64,000 nt of DNA from Varanus komodoensis (GCF_004798865.1 NW_025335505.1:14519099-14583098), one strand, 5' to 3'; shown: positions 47,706-63,345, counted from the first letter of the stretch. Notes: a model not told the origin generated them from the sequence alone. Program-made: numbers and translations.

Positions 47706-48060
47706 TATAAAGCATATTAAATTTGAACAGTTTGGGTAGAATAGCTGTGCTGCAAATGATGATCCTGGCCAAGTTCTTTGAGACCTTGCCAGTTCATATT
47801 CTGTACTAGTTCATATTCTGGAAGAGTCCCTTAAAAAGGGGCCAGAAATAAAATACAAATTGTAGCTTTTGCACAAAGGGGGGAAAAGACAAGATCTAGC
47901 AAACTGGCCCTAGATAGAAATGTAAAACAGGGGGTTTGGCTTTCAGTCACTAAAGTACCAAAAAGGGATCTTCTTCAGCATCTAGGATTTAGAAGTGGTG
48001 CAGCATTGGGAAGCATGTTGTCGGTGTTTACTACAAGGCTGGCTCATCAATGTATGAAAA
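47706..48060 (+). mobile_element. Old L1-clade LINE, C-terminal segment after the SINE
   Basis: The L1 frame resumes as FGRIAVLQMMILAKFFETLPVHI (47729-47800), the counterpart of 'SWFGRIAAIKM-ILP-LLF-FQTLPI-I'. Then come KGGKDK and the GGLGLP-like 'TGGLAFSH' region near 47926-47950, with decayed remains up to about 48060. No 3' UTR or poly(A) end is recognised. Confidence 0.7.
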
Positions 48061-50420
<2,360 letters not shown>

Positions 50421-52460
50421 TGTTCATATCTTATGCTCCTCAAAGATTCTGATATGCAGAACTTGTCCAATGGTTTCCATAACTCCTTCTTGTCTCAAAA
50501 CCTGTCCCAACAGGCTTTAAAATGCATGGACTTGAGTCCAGGTCAACAACTAGTCTGGCAGAAAGGGACTTATTTGCCTCTTTCTGGCCGTGACAACCCC
50601 TCTACTGATCTGAAAATGAGGGTCAGAGCTTCTACTGAATGGAGTGGTAGAACAGAAAGGAAGGCCAATCAGCATCATATGTTTTCATACGTTTTGTTGA
50701 ACCCATCTACTGAGTTGCTTCTTCTCATTTTCTCCTTCTTTCTGCCAATAACTTCATGGCTTCCCCCTCTCTTCTTAGACCTGCCCTTTTAAATGTCATT
50801 CTCCTAGGAACAAACAAGCTCTAACATTTCACAAGCATCATGGTAAGTTGTCTCAGGCTAGTCCTCCTAATACAGAATATGAGGACAAATGGTAGAAGCT
50901 GTCCTGTGAAACACAGAGGACCACAGTCTTCTTAGATTTAATAAACTGATGAAGTCTTGCCAAGATTGCACATGTCAGCATGAGATGCTCCAATTTGATC
51001 TCAGTGGGCCAGAACAGTTATGACTGCATGAGCTACTGCTCATATTAAAGAAGGGTAATCAACAGCCTTGCTTTTAAGCACTCACTTTGGCTGGATTTAG
51101 CTTGTAGTTTGTCCTTGGATGACCTTTTCTTATCTCTTGAAGTTGTTTAGATTTATGCAATCACATCCCTGGTTGCTCCAGAAGAGCACTGAATGCCTTA
51201 CACCGACTGGAAATATATTAACCCTATTCAGGCATTTCTTTATGATGTAAAGAAAATATGAGAGACAGGTGGGAACAGGAAGGGAAGAAAATGAGCATCC
51301 TAGTTCCACTATCCTCTCTTGCCATCCTCATTGCTCATTGCCAATAGAGGAAGAATGTCTTCAGCAGGGAGCCCTTTCAGTCTGTGTAGCTTCCCTGTGC
51401 CTTTTAGGGCCACTGCTTTGTTACTGGCAGCTGGAAATACTAATAAACTCATTTCCCAAAGACCAACAGCTTTTCAGTATATTTTAAATTCATATTTCAT
51501 TGCCTTGAGGTTTCCTGAGGTCACACATTTGTAAATAGGAAAAGCAAAAAGAACAAGGAAGCAGGGCTCGTCCTATAATTAAGCAGACCGTGATGATTTC
51601 TTCATGTGGCAGATGTTAGCATTAGGGTCAAGTGACAGAAGTGGCAGTCCCCTAGCTGTTCTTCCTGAGACCCACAGCTTTTCCATTCTCTTAGAGGCAA
51701 AGTTATGTGTGTTGCATGGAAAGTCCTGCATCCCTCAAACTAGCTTGCTATCTTCAAGTGTGATGAAGCACCCTAGCATTTTCTCAGTGCTGTAGTTTCA
51801 AATATCAAACCAGGTCATTTCTGTACATGGTATGGAAGTGGATACCATCTTGTCTTTTGTCTTAGGCAGCAAAGTGTCTTGGGCTGCATCAGTTCTCTTC
51901 TGGAAGAGTCCTAAGGACAGGAAAGTTGGAGGAGCAAGTACTAACCACCATCCATTAGCAGAACTGCAGCAGCTGACACCATCGGCGGATGATTACCATG
52001 AGGTTTGGGGAACATAGGGAAATCAGAAGGAATGTGATAGTTGTAGAGTATGCCAAAAAGCCACTTGTGTGAAAAAGTATACTTGAGTACTTCTGGACTA
52101 GGCTTAGGATTAAACCTTTTGGAATCCATCCCTCCAGGATCTGTGGATTTCCTCTCATGCTTGGCCCAGTTCTGCAAAGCAAGCCAAGAGGAAGCCCACA
52201 AACACTCACGGACTCCTGGTTATACAATTGGCAACCTTACCTGTCTGAAACAGCTGTGGGCAGCCATGCCAGCTGCCATTCCTAGCAACTAACTTTCTTC
52301 CCTGCTTGTTGCTGCTGGAAGTAGTGGTGGCCCAAGGAAAAGAGTGAATGGGTAGCCCAGTTAGAAGTACTGGCGACCAACAATCTTATCCAGTTACTGC
52401 AGGAGGTGGCAGTGGCAGACACAGGAGAATGGCACTGATTGCATAGCATGTGGGTCTCTC
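50421..52460. other. Unassigned DNA
   Basis: No gene or named repeat recognised. Several frames of 60-126 codons overlap on both strands and lack motifs. Confidence 0.45.
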
Positions 52461-52485
52461 TGGCTGGCTGGCTGGCTGGCTGGCT

Positions 52486-52551
<66 letters not shown>
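52461..52551. repeat. (TGGC)n-(CT)n compound microsatellite
   Basis: Seven TGGC units (52461-52488) run directly into about 31 CT units. This is the second long CT tract within 2.3 kb. Confidence 0.97.
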
Positions 52552-52553
<2 letters not shown>

Positions 52554-54544
52554 ATTTCATTTAGGATCCGGTGTCCTGTTTGGAGTCAGTCTTTTGTTTT
52601 ATCCTTGTTTGTACTACCTACCGTGGAACTCTTAGACCATTGAACATGCAGTTTATTAAGTTTGGACTCATGAACATGGCATATTGATCTTGCAAGGTGG
52701 TTCTGGTGAAAAGTTTGAGCTGACTGATTTACTTCTGCCACCTGGAGTTGCTTGCGACTGAACTTCACAATGTAATACTTGAAAACAAAGTCTGTAGGAT
52801 TATGCATACTGAATAGAGAGTCTAGTGAACACAGACAACTGCCATGGCATTTGAGAACCAGTGTGTTGTGGCTGGCATGATAAGTTACAATATTCAGTCT
52901 AATATACTTAAACAGGGTAGTTATGCCATTTCAGCAAACTAATGCCTACATGCCTCTTTGGAGTAGTGGGAAACTCTTTGGAACAAAAGTCATTCTCCGA
53001 TTCATGCATATTTTGTTCCAAAGTTCATAGAATTAGCACTATAGTTATATGACAATTTTGTTTCTATTCATGATTCATGCAAAAGTATCCTGTTGGTATT
53101 CACAAACATGAAAAGGGCTTTTTTAGAGAAAGATGTGCAAATTCTCAAATTTGTAATCGGGTTGGAAAAAAGTGTTGCTGTTCTCGGAAAACATGCCCTT
53201 CAAAATATGTGTTTTGAAATATAACAATCTCCATGTATAATCAAAGACATGCATGCACAGAGCAACGCACATTTCTCTTGTTTGAATAAGCACTTTGCCT
53301 ATTCAAACGGATCAAAAATTAAAATGGGAGTGAGTCTATGCTTTGAAGTGATCTGAGAACTTACTCAAGAATGCCTCAAGCACATATGGTGGACAGACTG
53401 AATAAAAAATATTCTAAATCAAATTATGCCACACACAACCTGTTAGAACATTGACTGGAAGAAGGCAGATCTTAAAACAGATGTAAAACCAGTCAGATCC
53501 AGATTCCAATGCAATGCAACTGCAATACTCATTCTGAATTATAGGGTTAGATTGATTGCAGATATTGGCATCAGTTCTAGTGTAAAATTTAATTAGAAGG
53601 TTAATGGCTTAACTTCAGAGCTCCCATGAGCAGAACCTGTTCACTGAATTGTTCCACTGGAAAAAAAATAGGGAAAGAAAGTTTCCAGTAAAAGTCTAAA
53701 AAAAATTGTGGAGGTGTATCTTCTAGAACAGTGGCTGAGATGGCACAGGGGACTTCAGAAGAAATGAAAAAAAAGTTTCCTTCCACCCACAGGTCCTCCG
53801 GTGGAATCATCTATAGCATTTCAGTCTTTTGTGTAAACAGATGGATGTTTTCCATTCATGAAAGGGCAAATCTAGATCAAGCTTTCAGTGTCATTTTAGC
53901 ATATTTTTAAAAAAATAACCTTGCTTGAAATATCTGCAAAGTATAAACTATAATGGAAAAGCAGAGGATACTACACCCAATAACAAGATGATGTAGCTGA
54001 AACAATAGAGGAAAGGTGACCTTAAACAAAAGCTTACTTGATATCATCTTTGTGCACTTTGGAAGACTGAAATGTTTACAACTATTTATTCCAATAAACT
54101 TTTCCCAGCGTGGATAATGGTTGTTTTCATAGCTTGTCTTCCTTGAGGCAGTTTCTTTTCTCTAAGATGTTGAGTTGTGTATGAACTGTCTCCCACTAAA
54201 GAAAATAAGGATCTTTAGGTCCACATGGAAAGCACTGATCCTAAAGAAGCAGAGAGAGGATACCAACACAAAAGATTCTTTAGGTAGGCTTCTGGCCCAT
54301 ATGTAGAGTTGGAGAGACAGGCAGTTTACAGAGTATTTTAAAGCAGAATTTGCAAATGTATCTTAAGCCACAACACCTGACTGTACCATCTATCCTGTTC
54401 TCTCCCTACTCCTATAAGAGTGTAATCCAATTCATGATCAGGCAGAAAAAAGTTCTACAACCCCCAACATTCCCTTATCATCATGTATGGCTGGGTCATG
54501 CTTGGAGTTAGGTGCATGACCTTTTTTCTCCTGTCTAATCATAT
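52552..54544. other. Unassigned DNA
   Basis: No gene recognised. AT-rich DNA at 53000-53240 repeats wording (TTTGAAAT, GCACA) also seen at 21880-22170, perhaps a shared old repeat. A short A-run lies near 53660-53705. Confidence 0.45.
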
Positions 54545-54665
54545 AAGTCAAAACCAGCACTTTGTATTTGACATATAAGCTCTGCATGGCTTGGAACTTC
54601 AAGTACCTGACAGAAGAACTCCTCCCACATGGACCTGTCCACACTTTAAGGTAATCAGAGAAGCT
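54545..54665 (+). mobile_element. L2-group LINE ORF fragment with local inversion
   Basis: On the + strand, 'gacatataagctctgcatgg' then 'cttggaacttcaagtacctg' and 'ctcctcccacatggacctgt' corresponds to the L2 block TYKALHGLG-GYL--LLP. Immediately upstream, the piece 'agtcaaaaccagcactttg' (54546-54564) is the reverse complement of the preceding L2 codons (KVLVLTY), so about 20 bases seem flipped. Outside this block little remains. Confidence 0.55.
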
Positions 54666-55002
54666 TGCTTTCAAGTGCGTCCTGACTTGACAGTGCTTCT
54701 GTGACTTAAAATGTAGCAACAAGAAGGCTTTTGAGTGATGCTTTTCATATCTGGGAAGCTCACAATGTTATCTTTATTCATTTACATATTTATTTTATAC
54801 CTCCCAATAACCCTAAGGATCGCTTTTTGGCACCAGTATGAGAATTTCTCTTCTTTCAGACTTTTAAAATCTATTGAGGTCTTTGTAAACACTTTAATAT
54901 TTTTGTGTTATATAGCTGGTGTCTCTGAAATGTGGTTTTATCTCTGATATACCTAATTATATATTTTAAGTGATCTTGGGACATTTACTATATTAATGCA
55001 GT
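54666..55002. other. Unassigned DNA, possible LINE tail
   Basis: Near 54775-54830, 'ttacatatttattttatacc' and 'tcccaataaccctaagg' look like a reverse LINE 3' end. The rest is unassigned. Confidence 0.4.
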
Positions 55003-55140
55003 GGTACACAACTTCTGCCCTCCCTGCCAGCTCTATGGACTCTTGTAGCAGTCCTTGCCAGTATAGTCAATGGCGAGGAAATATTGGAGTTGTCGTCCTC
55101 TGTATATTTTGGCCAACCATTTGCCCAGCCTGCCTAAGTT
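55003..55140. mobile_element. hAT-type MITE remnant
   Basis: The sequence begins 'cagtggtacacaacttctgc' and ends 'gccaaccatttgcccagcct', with a centre of 'ttgtagcagtccttgccagt' and 'attggagttgtcgtcct'. This is a diverged version of the fold-back family (13828-13975, 61400-61518), in which both arms carry a GTTGT/ACAAC-type core. Ends are uncertain. Confidence 0.5.
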
Positions 55141-58100
55141 GTTTTAAAGGGACCATAGTAGGGCTTCTCCTCTAAACTACGTTATGAAGTTGGGTAGACT
55201 TAAGAAATGTCATGCAGTTCCAGGATCTAAATATCTCATCAGGATGGGACATTTCACATAACCTTCTTAACCTTCTTAGAATCCAGAGCAACAAGTCCTT
55301 TGTGGTGGAATGTCTGTTGTGCTCTATTCACATTTTTTCTCCCCAAAATGGACCTTTTCATAAAAGCATTTGAACATGTTGCTATGACCAAGTCTGCACA
55401 TCAGGGTCATAATAAAGAGAAGATGGCAATGCTCTACTGGGTCTGATGCCATTGAATAAATTGCACAGCATGTTCCTCTGGATGGGACTTCGCTGACAGG
55501 AGAAAGAGAGAATTAATGTTGTACAACAAAATAAAATGGGAGAAATGTTATGAGACCAAACTTGTCCAAACTGGTGCTCCTCAGATGCTGTAAACCATAC
55601 GTACCACTATTTCTAGACTGAAGGACAATCCAATTCAGCATTCTGCTCTCATAGAGAAAACATAAATGGCTCTGGAAAGCCCATACCTCGGGCAGGAATA
55701 GAATAGCATTTTCTCACTTAGATACTGCAACTCAGCACCCACTGCTCAGCCTAGTATACGCATAGATAGCTTGATTCTATACACCTAAGACCGAGACATC
55801 ATCCCTTGCAGCTTCAGCTCACTGTCCAGGGAGCACTAGCAGGACTATAGGCATGGTTCATAATTTTTTAACAAGTTTATTTTTCAGAAATGAATCATTG
55901 CTGTGATGCAACTCATTTGACCTTTGACATCCTAGAAACTTCTGAAGCTTTGCATGGTATCACAGGGATTTCATTGTCTTCCAAGAGCTTTGCAGAAGAA
56001 CATGATCTGGCAGCAAATCCTTTGGTGAATTGTCATGGCATCTCTCTTTCTGTATCTACATCTGACAGCACAAGAACAAAGGAGGTTCGTGTTGTCAAAG
56101 GTCCATGCGCATGTTTGATCCTAAATGTCTTTAATGAGACAAGCTTGCAGATGACTTCTTTACTGAAGTATGCACAATGCCTAGATCAGACAATGCACTA
56201 TAGAGTGCATACAAAACATTTGCTAACTACATCTGCCAGCAGTTATAGACCTTTTCTCAACCTAAATGCACAGCAGCATAACAAATTGAAAACAAACAAG
56301 TGTACCATTTCTTGAACTGGCCACCAGAGACTTGAATCCATAAATTATTTTTTCCTCCCCAAAATGTCATTACAGCATGAAAGGGCAGAGCAGTGCATTT
56401 TAATTAATTTCTAAAGGACACGTTGTCTTGTCTTCCTTTCTGTCTCCTGCATCATTAATTTTCAAGTCTATACTATCTGAGATGTCTAATTAGCATTTCT
56501 TTGCATACACATTACTGCTAGTGTGGCAACACAGAGACAGCAGCTCCTGGAATTCAAAGGGTCCCAAAGGTATCTGTAATTCTGAACAAGGAGTTTCAGT
56601 ATCACAAGATCACAAGTAGAATATGTTTACAATGACAAGTTTCCCCTAAATTGTATTGTGAAGGCATTTGGGCTGAATTTATGGGTTTCTTTAGATCTGA
56701 TAATTCCCATATTCAATGATATTCTTATGCTCAGGTGTCCACATTTGCCATCGTATCCCTTCTAAGGGCTTATATCAATTTCCCATTTCAACATCTTTAT
56801 TTTGTCACAGACCATAACAAGGTGATTGTTAATGGCAGAAATTAAAGCTCCTTTAATTCCCTGAAGTCACATCCATTCCACAAACAACATTGACCACACA
56901 GCTTATTGAACCTCATTTTCCATTATCTGAAGTCAACACTGCTTGGAGAAAACTTCCATTTAGAACAATGTTGGTGAATAATGAAGACTGCACATTGAAG
57001 ACTTTCCTAGGTTGTGCAACAAGGTGGATTTATTACTGATTTCCAGATTGAAACTAGTTGAATTTCAGAGGAACCACAAAGAACTGTTGTTTTCCACACT
57101 TGCTGAGCATTTTGTACATAAGCAAATACCACAGGATAGATTGAGTATCATGCTTGTTCCTTAAAGAAGACTTACAGCTGGAACCAGGCATTTGGGGAAA
57201 TTCAAATATTTCCCATCCCAAATTTGCCTCTACTCTACATGAAAGCAGGAACGGAAAGGGGGTGCTTAACATTTCCCATACACATTTCTTTTCCTCTGCA
57301 AATTTCCCACCTCTGCAAAAGGGGAATGGGGAAAGGGTGCAAAATAAAACTGGCAGACAGTGGAAGTCATTCCCATTGCTCAGATGGAAATTGACTTAAA
57401 GAGAGGGGTACATGCTCCTTTTCCATTCCACAAATTTTCTTGGAGGGGAGAAAAAACAACAACTTCATCCCTGTTGTCTGATAGACCTTCACACATCACT
57501 GAGAAGTAATAGAGAAAAGACAAGTCCAGGCACACCTGGCTGAGGGAGTGAATCACTAAAAAGAGAGAGAAGCAAGCAAGCAAAGAAACCTTTTCTCCAG
57601 TTATCCAGGACATTTTCCCATTTATGTTGCTCCTGCTTGGGACTTGCTGACCACATTAGGAATTCTGACCATGCTGTCCAAGTTGGTGCTGCACTAAGGA
57701 ATATGTGAGTGCAAAAGTCATCATGCCTTGCACAGGTCAGAGCAGTTCACATGTCTGACAACACCAGTAAAAAGATCTTCCAGAGAAGGAAAAACAAAAT
57801 AATTGCCATGATTGCTTGACAGCAGTAAGAAGAACATAGTGTACCAACTACACCATGAGGAGTTCAAGCCCTGCTACCTTGGATGCAGCTTTGCTGCAAG
57901 ATGCCAAAGGAAGGCTATGGAGAGGTGAATGATGGAAAATACCCACTCCCAGTTTAAAGCTACCACCGTCTCTTTACTTACAAATATACTAATTGAGCAG
58001 ATAGTAAGCAAGTGGTCAAACAAGCCACAAACCAATAATCAGCCTCCAAAAGCAACAAAAATCTGCACATGCATCCAATGACAGTTCCTCTGTAAATTCT

Positions 58101-59924
58101 CAAACTGCAAAAATAGTTCTTCTCAACACCCATCTCTCATGTTGGCATTACTCTGATGACGTTTTAGAGTGGACATGCTCATTCGAGTATATACCAACAG
58201 GAAACTCATTCTAGTGTGGATCCAAATTACTTGTATGCAGTATAAGTCCTATTTAGAGAAGACACATTGAAATGAATGACACTTAAGTTAGTTTAGGTAG
58301 AACCTTAAGTGGACAAAATGGCACTATCAACATAAAAAGAGATAATGGCACGCTTGGTGGGAAACTTGTGGTCTGCAGAAATAATAACAACAAATCCTTC
58401 AGACAAGCAAAAAGCTTAGGAGGCAACTCCCCAAAACAGCTCAATGAGGATTACACATGCTCAGTAGTCCCCAAATGCTACTCAAGGGGGAAAGAAAACT
58501 CAGGAGGGAGAGGGGCATGGAATGGAGCATCCTGACTGAGAGCGGGATGGCTGGCTGGATGCCATTCAAAAGAGAAGCTCACAAGACCAATTCTGGTTCT
58601 GCTTCCACTTGCAGAATGTCTGTTTTCCAACATGAACATTCCAAAGCATTCCAAAGAAGAATCTAGGAAATTAGGGTTGCATGCCTCTTTCCTTTAGGTT
58701 ACAAGCCAGTTTGGCCCATGAAAACAGAAATTTAATAGAGTACTTTTAATCTAAATATATCATGACATCAATGATTACAGACAAAGGGAGGAGAAGAGGC
58801 AAAGAAGTGAAAAGCAACAGCAATTATTCATGAACCTTACAGAAATGGCTTATACAGAATTTTTAAAGTGACTTGACAAGTTGTGACAATGATAAAAGTG
58901 CACAATGGATAGTCCAGGTATTAACATGAATTTGATTGACTGATGAAATGCCTGAAAATGATTGCCAACTCAGGAAGAATTTGGATAAACAAGAGTAAGG
59001 TTAATGATGTGTGAAAGTCATTGATAGACAATGCAAATTAAAAAATACATCAACAGGAAACAATCAATTGCTCACCATATGTTATTTGCTGGACCTAAGC
59101 ATCAATTAGACCATAATGACTCTATGCAGCAAGCACACTGTTCCAGCACTGCAGGGGGGGAAATTAAGGAAGCATTTTTTATTGTTGACAGACTAATGTT
59201 TGACAAAACTGCTGAAAAATACTGAAGAATTTTGACTTAGCTGAAGGGTCTTTGAAAGCTTCTAATTTTCATTTAAAGTTTTCCTTCAATTCACATGATT
59301 CACTTCTGCAGTTGTCACCCTCTGTGCATTTAGAACAGTACAAACTAAAACTTCTTCTCAAATAGAATATACTGCGAAGGACACCTTCAGTGTTGTATAT
59401 TTTAAGACATGCTGCAGGATGAGATTGATTTCTCATTTCACTCTGATGGAGCCAATAAGGTTTTATTAAAACTGGAAAATTCAACAAGCTGATCCCTGGT
59501 CCTACCCAATTTTAGAAAATCTCATACTCCCATTGTAGACTTCTCAGTAGCAGATAATGGAAGCATCACAGAAGAGGAGGGGGCTAGAGCTTCTCTGGCT
59601 CCGGTGTAATTCAACACTTGTTTTGTATGTCTGAGAAATACTGAGGAATGACCAGATTTCATTTTAAATTCTGCGGCTGGGCAAGTCATTATCCATCTTA
59701 AACTGATGGGTTTTAAGTCTGTATTGTGATTATGGACTGAAATGAATTGGAGTTGGAGGTGTGATCTAGTAAGACTGATTGGGTGAACAGAATATGAAAA
59801 GCCTGAGCTCTGTCTATTAAAACCTGGCCTGGTCCTCCACTGTAAGTATGTCAACTAGTCATTCCATGATACCTCAGATTTATGCTCCGCTGGATTATTT
59901 CTCCTGATATGCATTTATTTTGTG
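55141..59924. other. Long stretch of unique DNA
   Basis: About 4.8 kb without a recognised gene. A 141-codon frame (55890-56315) follows a TTTTTCAG acceptor-like site but has no domain that I can name. DNA at 56340-56560 and 56815-56980 is AT-rich and non-repetitive, with TAATTA and TTTGCAT words, and may be conserved non-coding DNA. A 110-codon minus frame (59522-59854) is also unassigned. Confidence 0.45.
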
Positions 59925-60120
59925 CTATATTTATGCTCTACCTTTTTCTTCTTGCCAGGAAACAAAGATGACTTGAATGATCTACTTCCTCTCTGTTTTA
60001 TCCTCACACGGTCACTGTGGGTTTAGGCAGAGAGACAGCGAGTGGCCCAAAGATACACACTGAGCTTTGTGGGTGCATGGGGCCAGGGCCCAAATCTCCC
60101 AAGTCCTTATCCAATACTCT
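59925..60120 (-). mobile_element. tRNA-derived SINE, old reverse copy
   Basis: The + strand reads 'atttatgctctacctttttc', 'ctctctgttttatcctcaca', 'gcgagtggcccaaagataca' and 'ccagggcccaaatctcccaa', the reverse complement of the tRNA-SINE family. The match is weaker than in copies 1-4. The order (tail, body, head) is right, and the head is the most decayed part. Confidence 0.65.
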
Positions 60121-61399
60121 AGGTACTCAAATTCTTAAGATAGGTGTCAGTGTTCTAGTTAGAGTAAAGCTCTGGTAATGCTCAAGTTAGAACACAGTTT
60201 GTTACATTGCACTGGTATAGCTACTGATATGCTCATTCCTATCTAGAAATGTTGCTATATGATGCATCTTTCATCTGCCTATATATTAATTATTTTATTT
60301 AAAGCATATGTATGCTACCTTGCATAAACACTTATTTCAGGACAATTTACAATGCAATTATATCTGGGCTTTGGTTAAACTTTGGATCAGACTAAAACAC
60401 TTAAAGAAAATAGCAAATCTAGAATTCGAGAATTCAGGAAGATCACATATCAAGAGAGCAGGCTGAGCATAAAAAGCCATTGATAAATGGCAAAAAATTT
60501 TCACCAACGATGCAGTCATGGATGAAATCCTCTCTCAAGTAACTAAAATATATTGGTAAATAATTAAATTCCTTACTAAATAGGAACAAAGTAATCTCCT
60601 GTAGTATTGTTCATCTTCCTTTTCTTGTGCTTCTTCACCCAACCAACAAACCCAATATTTGAATAGTACTGATTTTTTAAGCCAAGACAGTGCTTGGAAT
60701 TTGTCTCCAGTAATACAAATGGAAAGATTAAGTTTTTTAAATGAATCAGTTAACTCTTGTTAATTATTTTCATGCACACTGGATAACTAGTTTGATCATT
60801 CAGAGTGAGTGAAGATGTCATTTGATCACACAAACCTTTTCCCCATTTAATGGAGGTTCAAAACTTTTATTTGCCTAATGAACCACACTAATGTGAGTAT
60901 TGTCATTGTTTATATTAATGCTCTATACTATTATATATTGCTGAAATATTTTCACATTTGATTATCTGTGCTCTGCCATCCTTATGGTTTAAGATTAGTT
61001 ACTGGTTAGAAAAATATCACAAACCAATAAATCATAACAGTGTGGATGAATCATATCCACTGGATAATCATAACATTAACTGGATAACATTCAAAATCCA
61101 TCCCTCGGTAAGTAATGGCAGCAGATTCCAAATCATAATGCCTTTATGAATTCTAGCTCAGTTCCTATCTGGAAAAGTTCTTCTGTGAAATCAATATTTT
61201 TAACACCTGTTAAATCATGATGTTACCATTCAAGACAGAAGCATAGTGTAATTCAGAACCAAAAAACTATTACATTATATTTGCATCTCAAGCTGTTCAG
61301 ACAACATAAATGGAGAGTCCATTGCAATAATTTCCATTCTGTTTCATTTTCTCTGTGTCTTAGTTTCAATGACTCAAAATTTTGGTATGTTCATCAACA
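60121..61399. other. Unassigned DNA with a LINE-tail trace
   Basis: At 60285-60370, 'attattttatttaaagcata' and 'caggacaatttacaatgcaa' resemble a reverse CR1/L2-group 3' end. The rest, including AT-rich DNA at 60700-61150, is unassigned. Confidence 0.45.
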
Positions 61400-61518
61400 A
61401 TGGGCAACTTGTGGCTCTACAGATCTTTTGGCCAGCAACTCTCATCATCCTTCACCATTGGCTGCAGCTGATAGAAATTTTAGGCCCAAACTACTAGAAG
61501 GTCACAACATGCCCATTC
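61400..61518. mobile_element. hAT-type fold-back MITE
   Basis: Inverted ends: left 'tgggcaacttgtggctctac', right (other strand) 'tgggcatgttgtgaccttct'. The centre 'caactctcatcatccttcac' and 'cattggctgcagctgataga' is the typical middle of the abundant reptile family whose better hairpin lies at 13865-13925. No transposase is present. Confidence 0.7.
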
Positions 61519-62844
61519 CAAGTATAAACTATTCATTAGTTCACATATTCTCAAAACTGGAGATAAGTGCAATAGGGGAATGTGCATCTGATGCAACCAC
61601 CATGAAAACATTTGCTTGCACAATATGCAAGAATGCCACAATTCTTCTACATACGTATGTGCTTATTATATCACTGCATGTGTAAGGTTGCTGACTTTGA
61701 GGATGTATAAAGATGCCTAAATTTCTCATATATTCTATTTATTAGATATGTCTTCCAAAAAATGAAATAATTAACAAGCATACCCTTCTTTATCTGAATT
61801 GGAATAGTCCATGGTTGGGTAAAGCAAAGCATCCTTGCAAAGTTACATAGCTGCACTTGCCTGATCTGGGGAGAGCCACTTCCACTGGCGCTCCTTAGCA
61901 TGATCCCTGCTATGATGACACTTACAGCATCCTGAGGGAATGGCCTGCCCGGTATTCACCTGAGGAGGGGCTAGTCCATGAAGGCAGGCAGGAGCTGTAT
62001 AACTCTATTTTCAGACTATTCATGCTCCTGTATTCAAACTGTATTAACTGATGGTGGTACAGCAGGCTCCAGATGTGTGCAAATGTATGTTTAAAATTCT
62101 CACTTAAAATAGACATGAGGTGGACACCCCAGGGTCTCTTCAGTATCTAAGGTGAGTTTCAAATGTCAAGATTTCATAAGCTTAGAGCTATAGTTTTGAA
62201 AGTCAGATAGGTGGACATATATTTTCCTGTATGGTTATTTACAGATTTAGATGATGAGCATTTACAACTGTCATTTCTTTCAACCATTCTTTTAATAGTT
62301 TGCTTCACTTTTATTTTGATATTCATTTGAAAATTACTAGCAGCTTTTGGTTCCTGTTGACACAAATGTATTGCAATTCTGTTGGGTGACTCTTTTCTGT
62401 AGTAACCATATTTTATTGTAATAAACTCAATTAAAGCTTGCATATACAGGCTTTACTTTGAAGGCAGAATTGTGCTAAGACTTGCAAATGTTCCATTTAA
62501 AGCTGTCATAATTATTTTATACCACTTATTTATTCATTATTCAAGCCCAGCTGGGTTGGAATCATTAAGGCTGTACTGTTTTTATAATGGGGAGTTTAGC
62601 ATTTAATGACCCTGATTCAAAGCTCTGCAGAAACAGTCATGTGAGAATCCAAGAAAGTAGTGGCTTTCTCCATTTAGTTCAACAATGGGGATAGCTCTGC
62701 CTATAGAGTAAAGATTCCTCTTCAAAGATCTATCAGCCACTGCCATGAATGGGACTACACTTGGGTATACAAAAGCTATGTGAACATAAGAGAATGGTGG
62801 CTCTTTCTAAATCCAATAATAAATCAAAAATACTTTATTTATTC
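61519..62844. other. Unassigned DNA
   Basis: No gene recognised. Frames are under 90 codons. Near 62515-62560 a 'accacttatttattcattat' piece may be another LINE tail trace. Confidence 0.45.
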
Positions 62845-63345
62845 AGTGTATTTATTATATTTCTCTACCACCAAATAGCTGCAGCTCTCTGGGTAACTAC
62901 AAAATTTAAAACCATTAAATACAACTTCTACATGTGTTGAAGTTTAAAACTACAGGATAAAACCAAAGTAAATCTAGCAGCAGTATAAAGATATAAAAAT
63001 AAAACAACACACCTAAAACCAGTGAAAACTGAAAGATTCATAGACCTCAGAGAATGAAAAGTACTTCACCTGACAGAAAAAAAGACCACTATGTGGGAAG
63101 GCTATGTTGAACCTTCCCTCAACTGATACATCACAGCTGAAAAGGTTGTCTCTTTAGGATTCATGAGCCACCTCAGTAGGTGGCAACACCCAGAGGAAGG
63201 CTTGTGGAAACGATCTAAGGTTCTGGGCAAGCAAATCTGGGAAGACATGATCCTTCAGGTAAGCTGACAAGCCCTGGGCTTTGAAAAGTAACCATGACAT
63301 TTTGAACTGAGATGAGGAATCCTCTGAAAGCCAGTGCTGCATAAA
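62845..63345 (-). mobile_element. CR1/L2-group LINE 3' region
   Basis: The + strand starts 'tatttctctaccaccaaata', 'gcagctctctgggtaactac', continues with an A-rich UTR ('aaaccattaaatac', 'ataaaaccaaagtaaat'), then 'gaaaagtacttcacctgaca', 'tgagccacctcagtaggtgg', 'tccttcaggtaagctgacaa', 'ccctgggctttgaaaagtaa' and 'gaaagccagtgctgc'. This is the reverse complement of a CR1/L2-group 3' UTR and the last part of ORF2 (LHWL...FK...KAL block near 63270-63340), parallel to 37683-38530. Confidence 0.65.
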
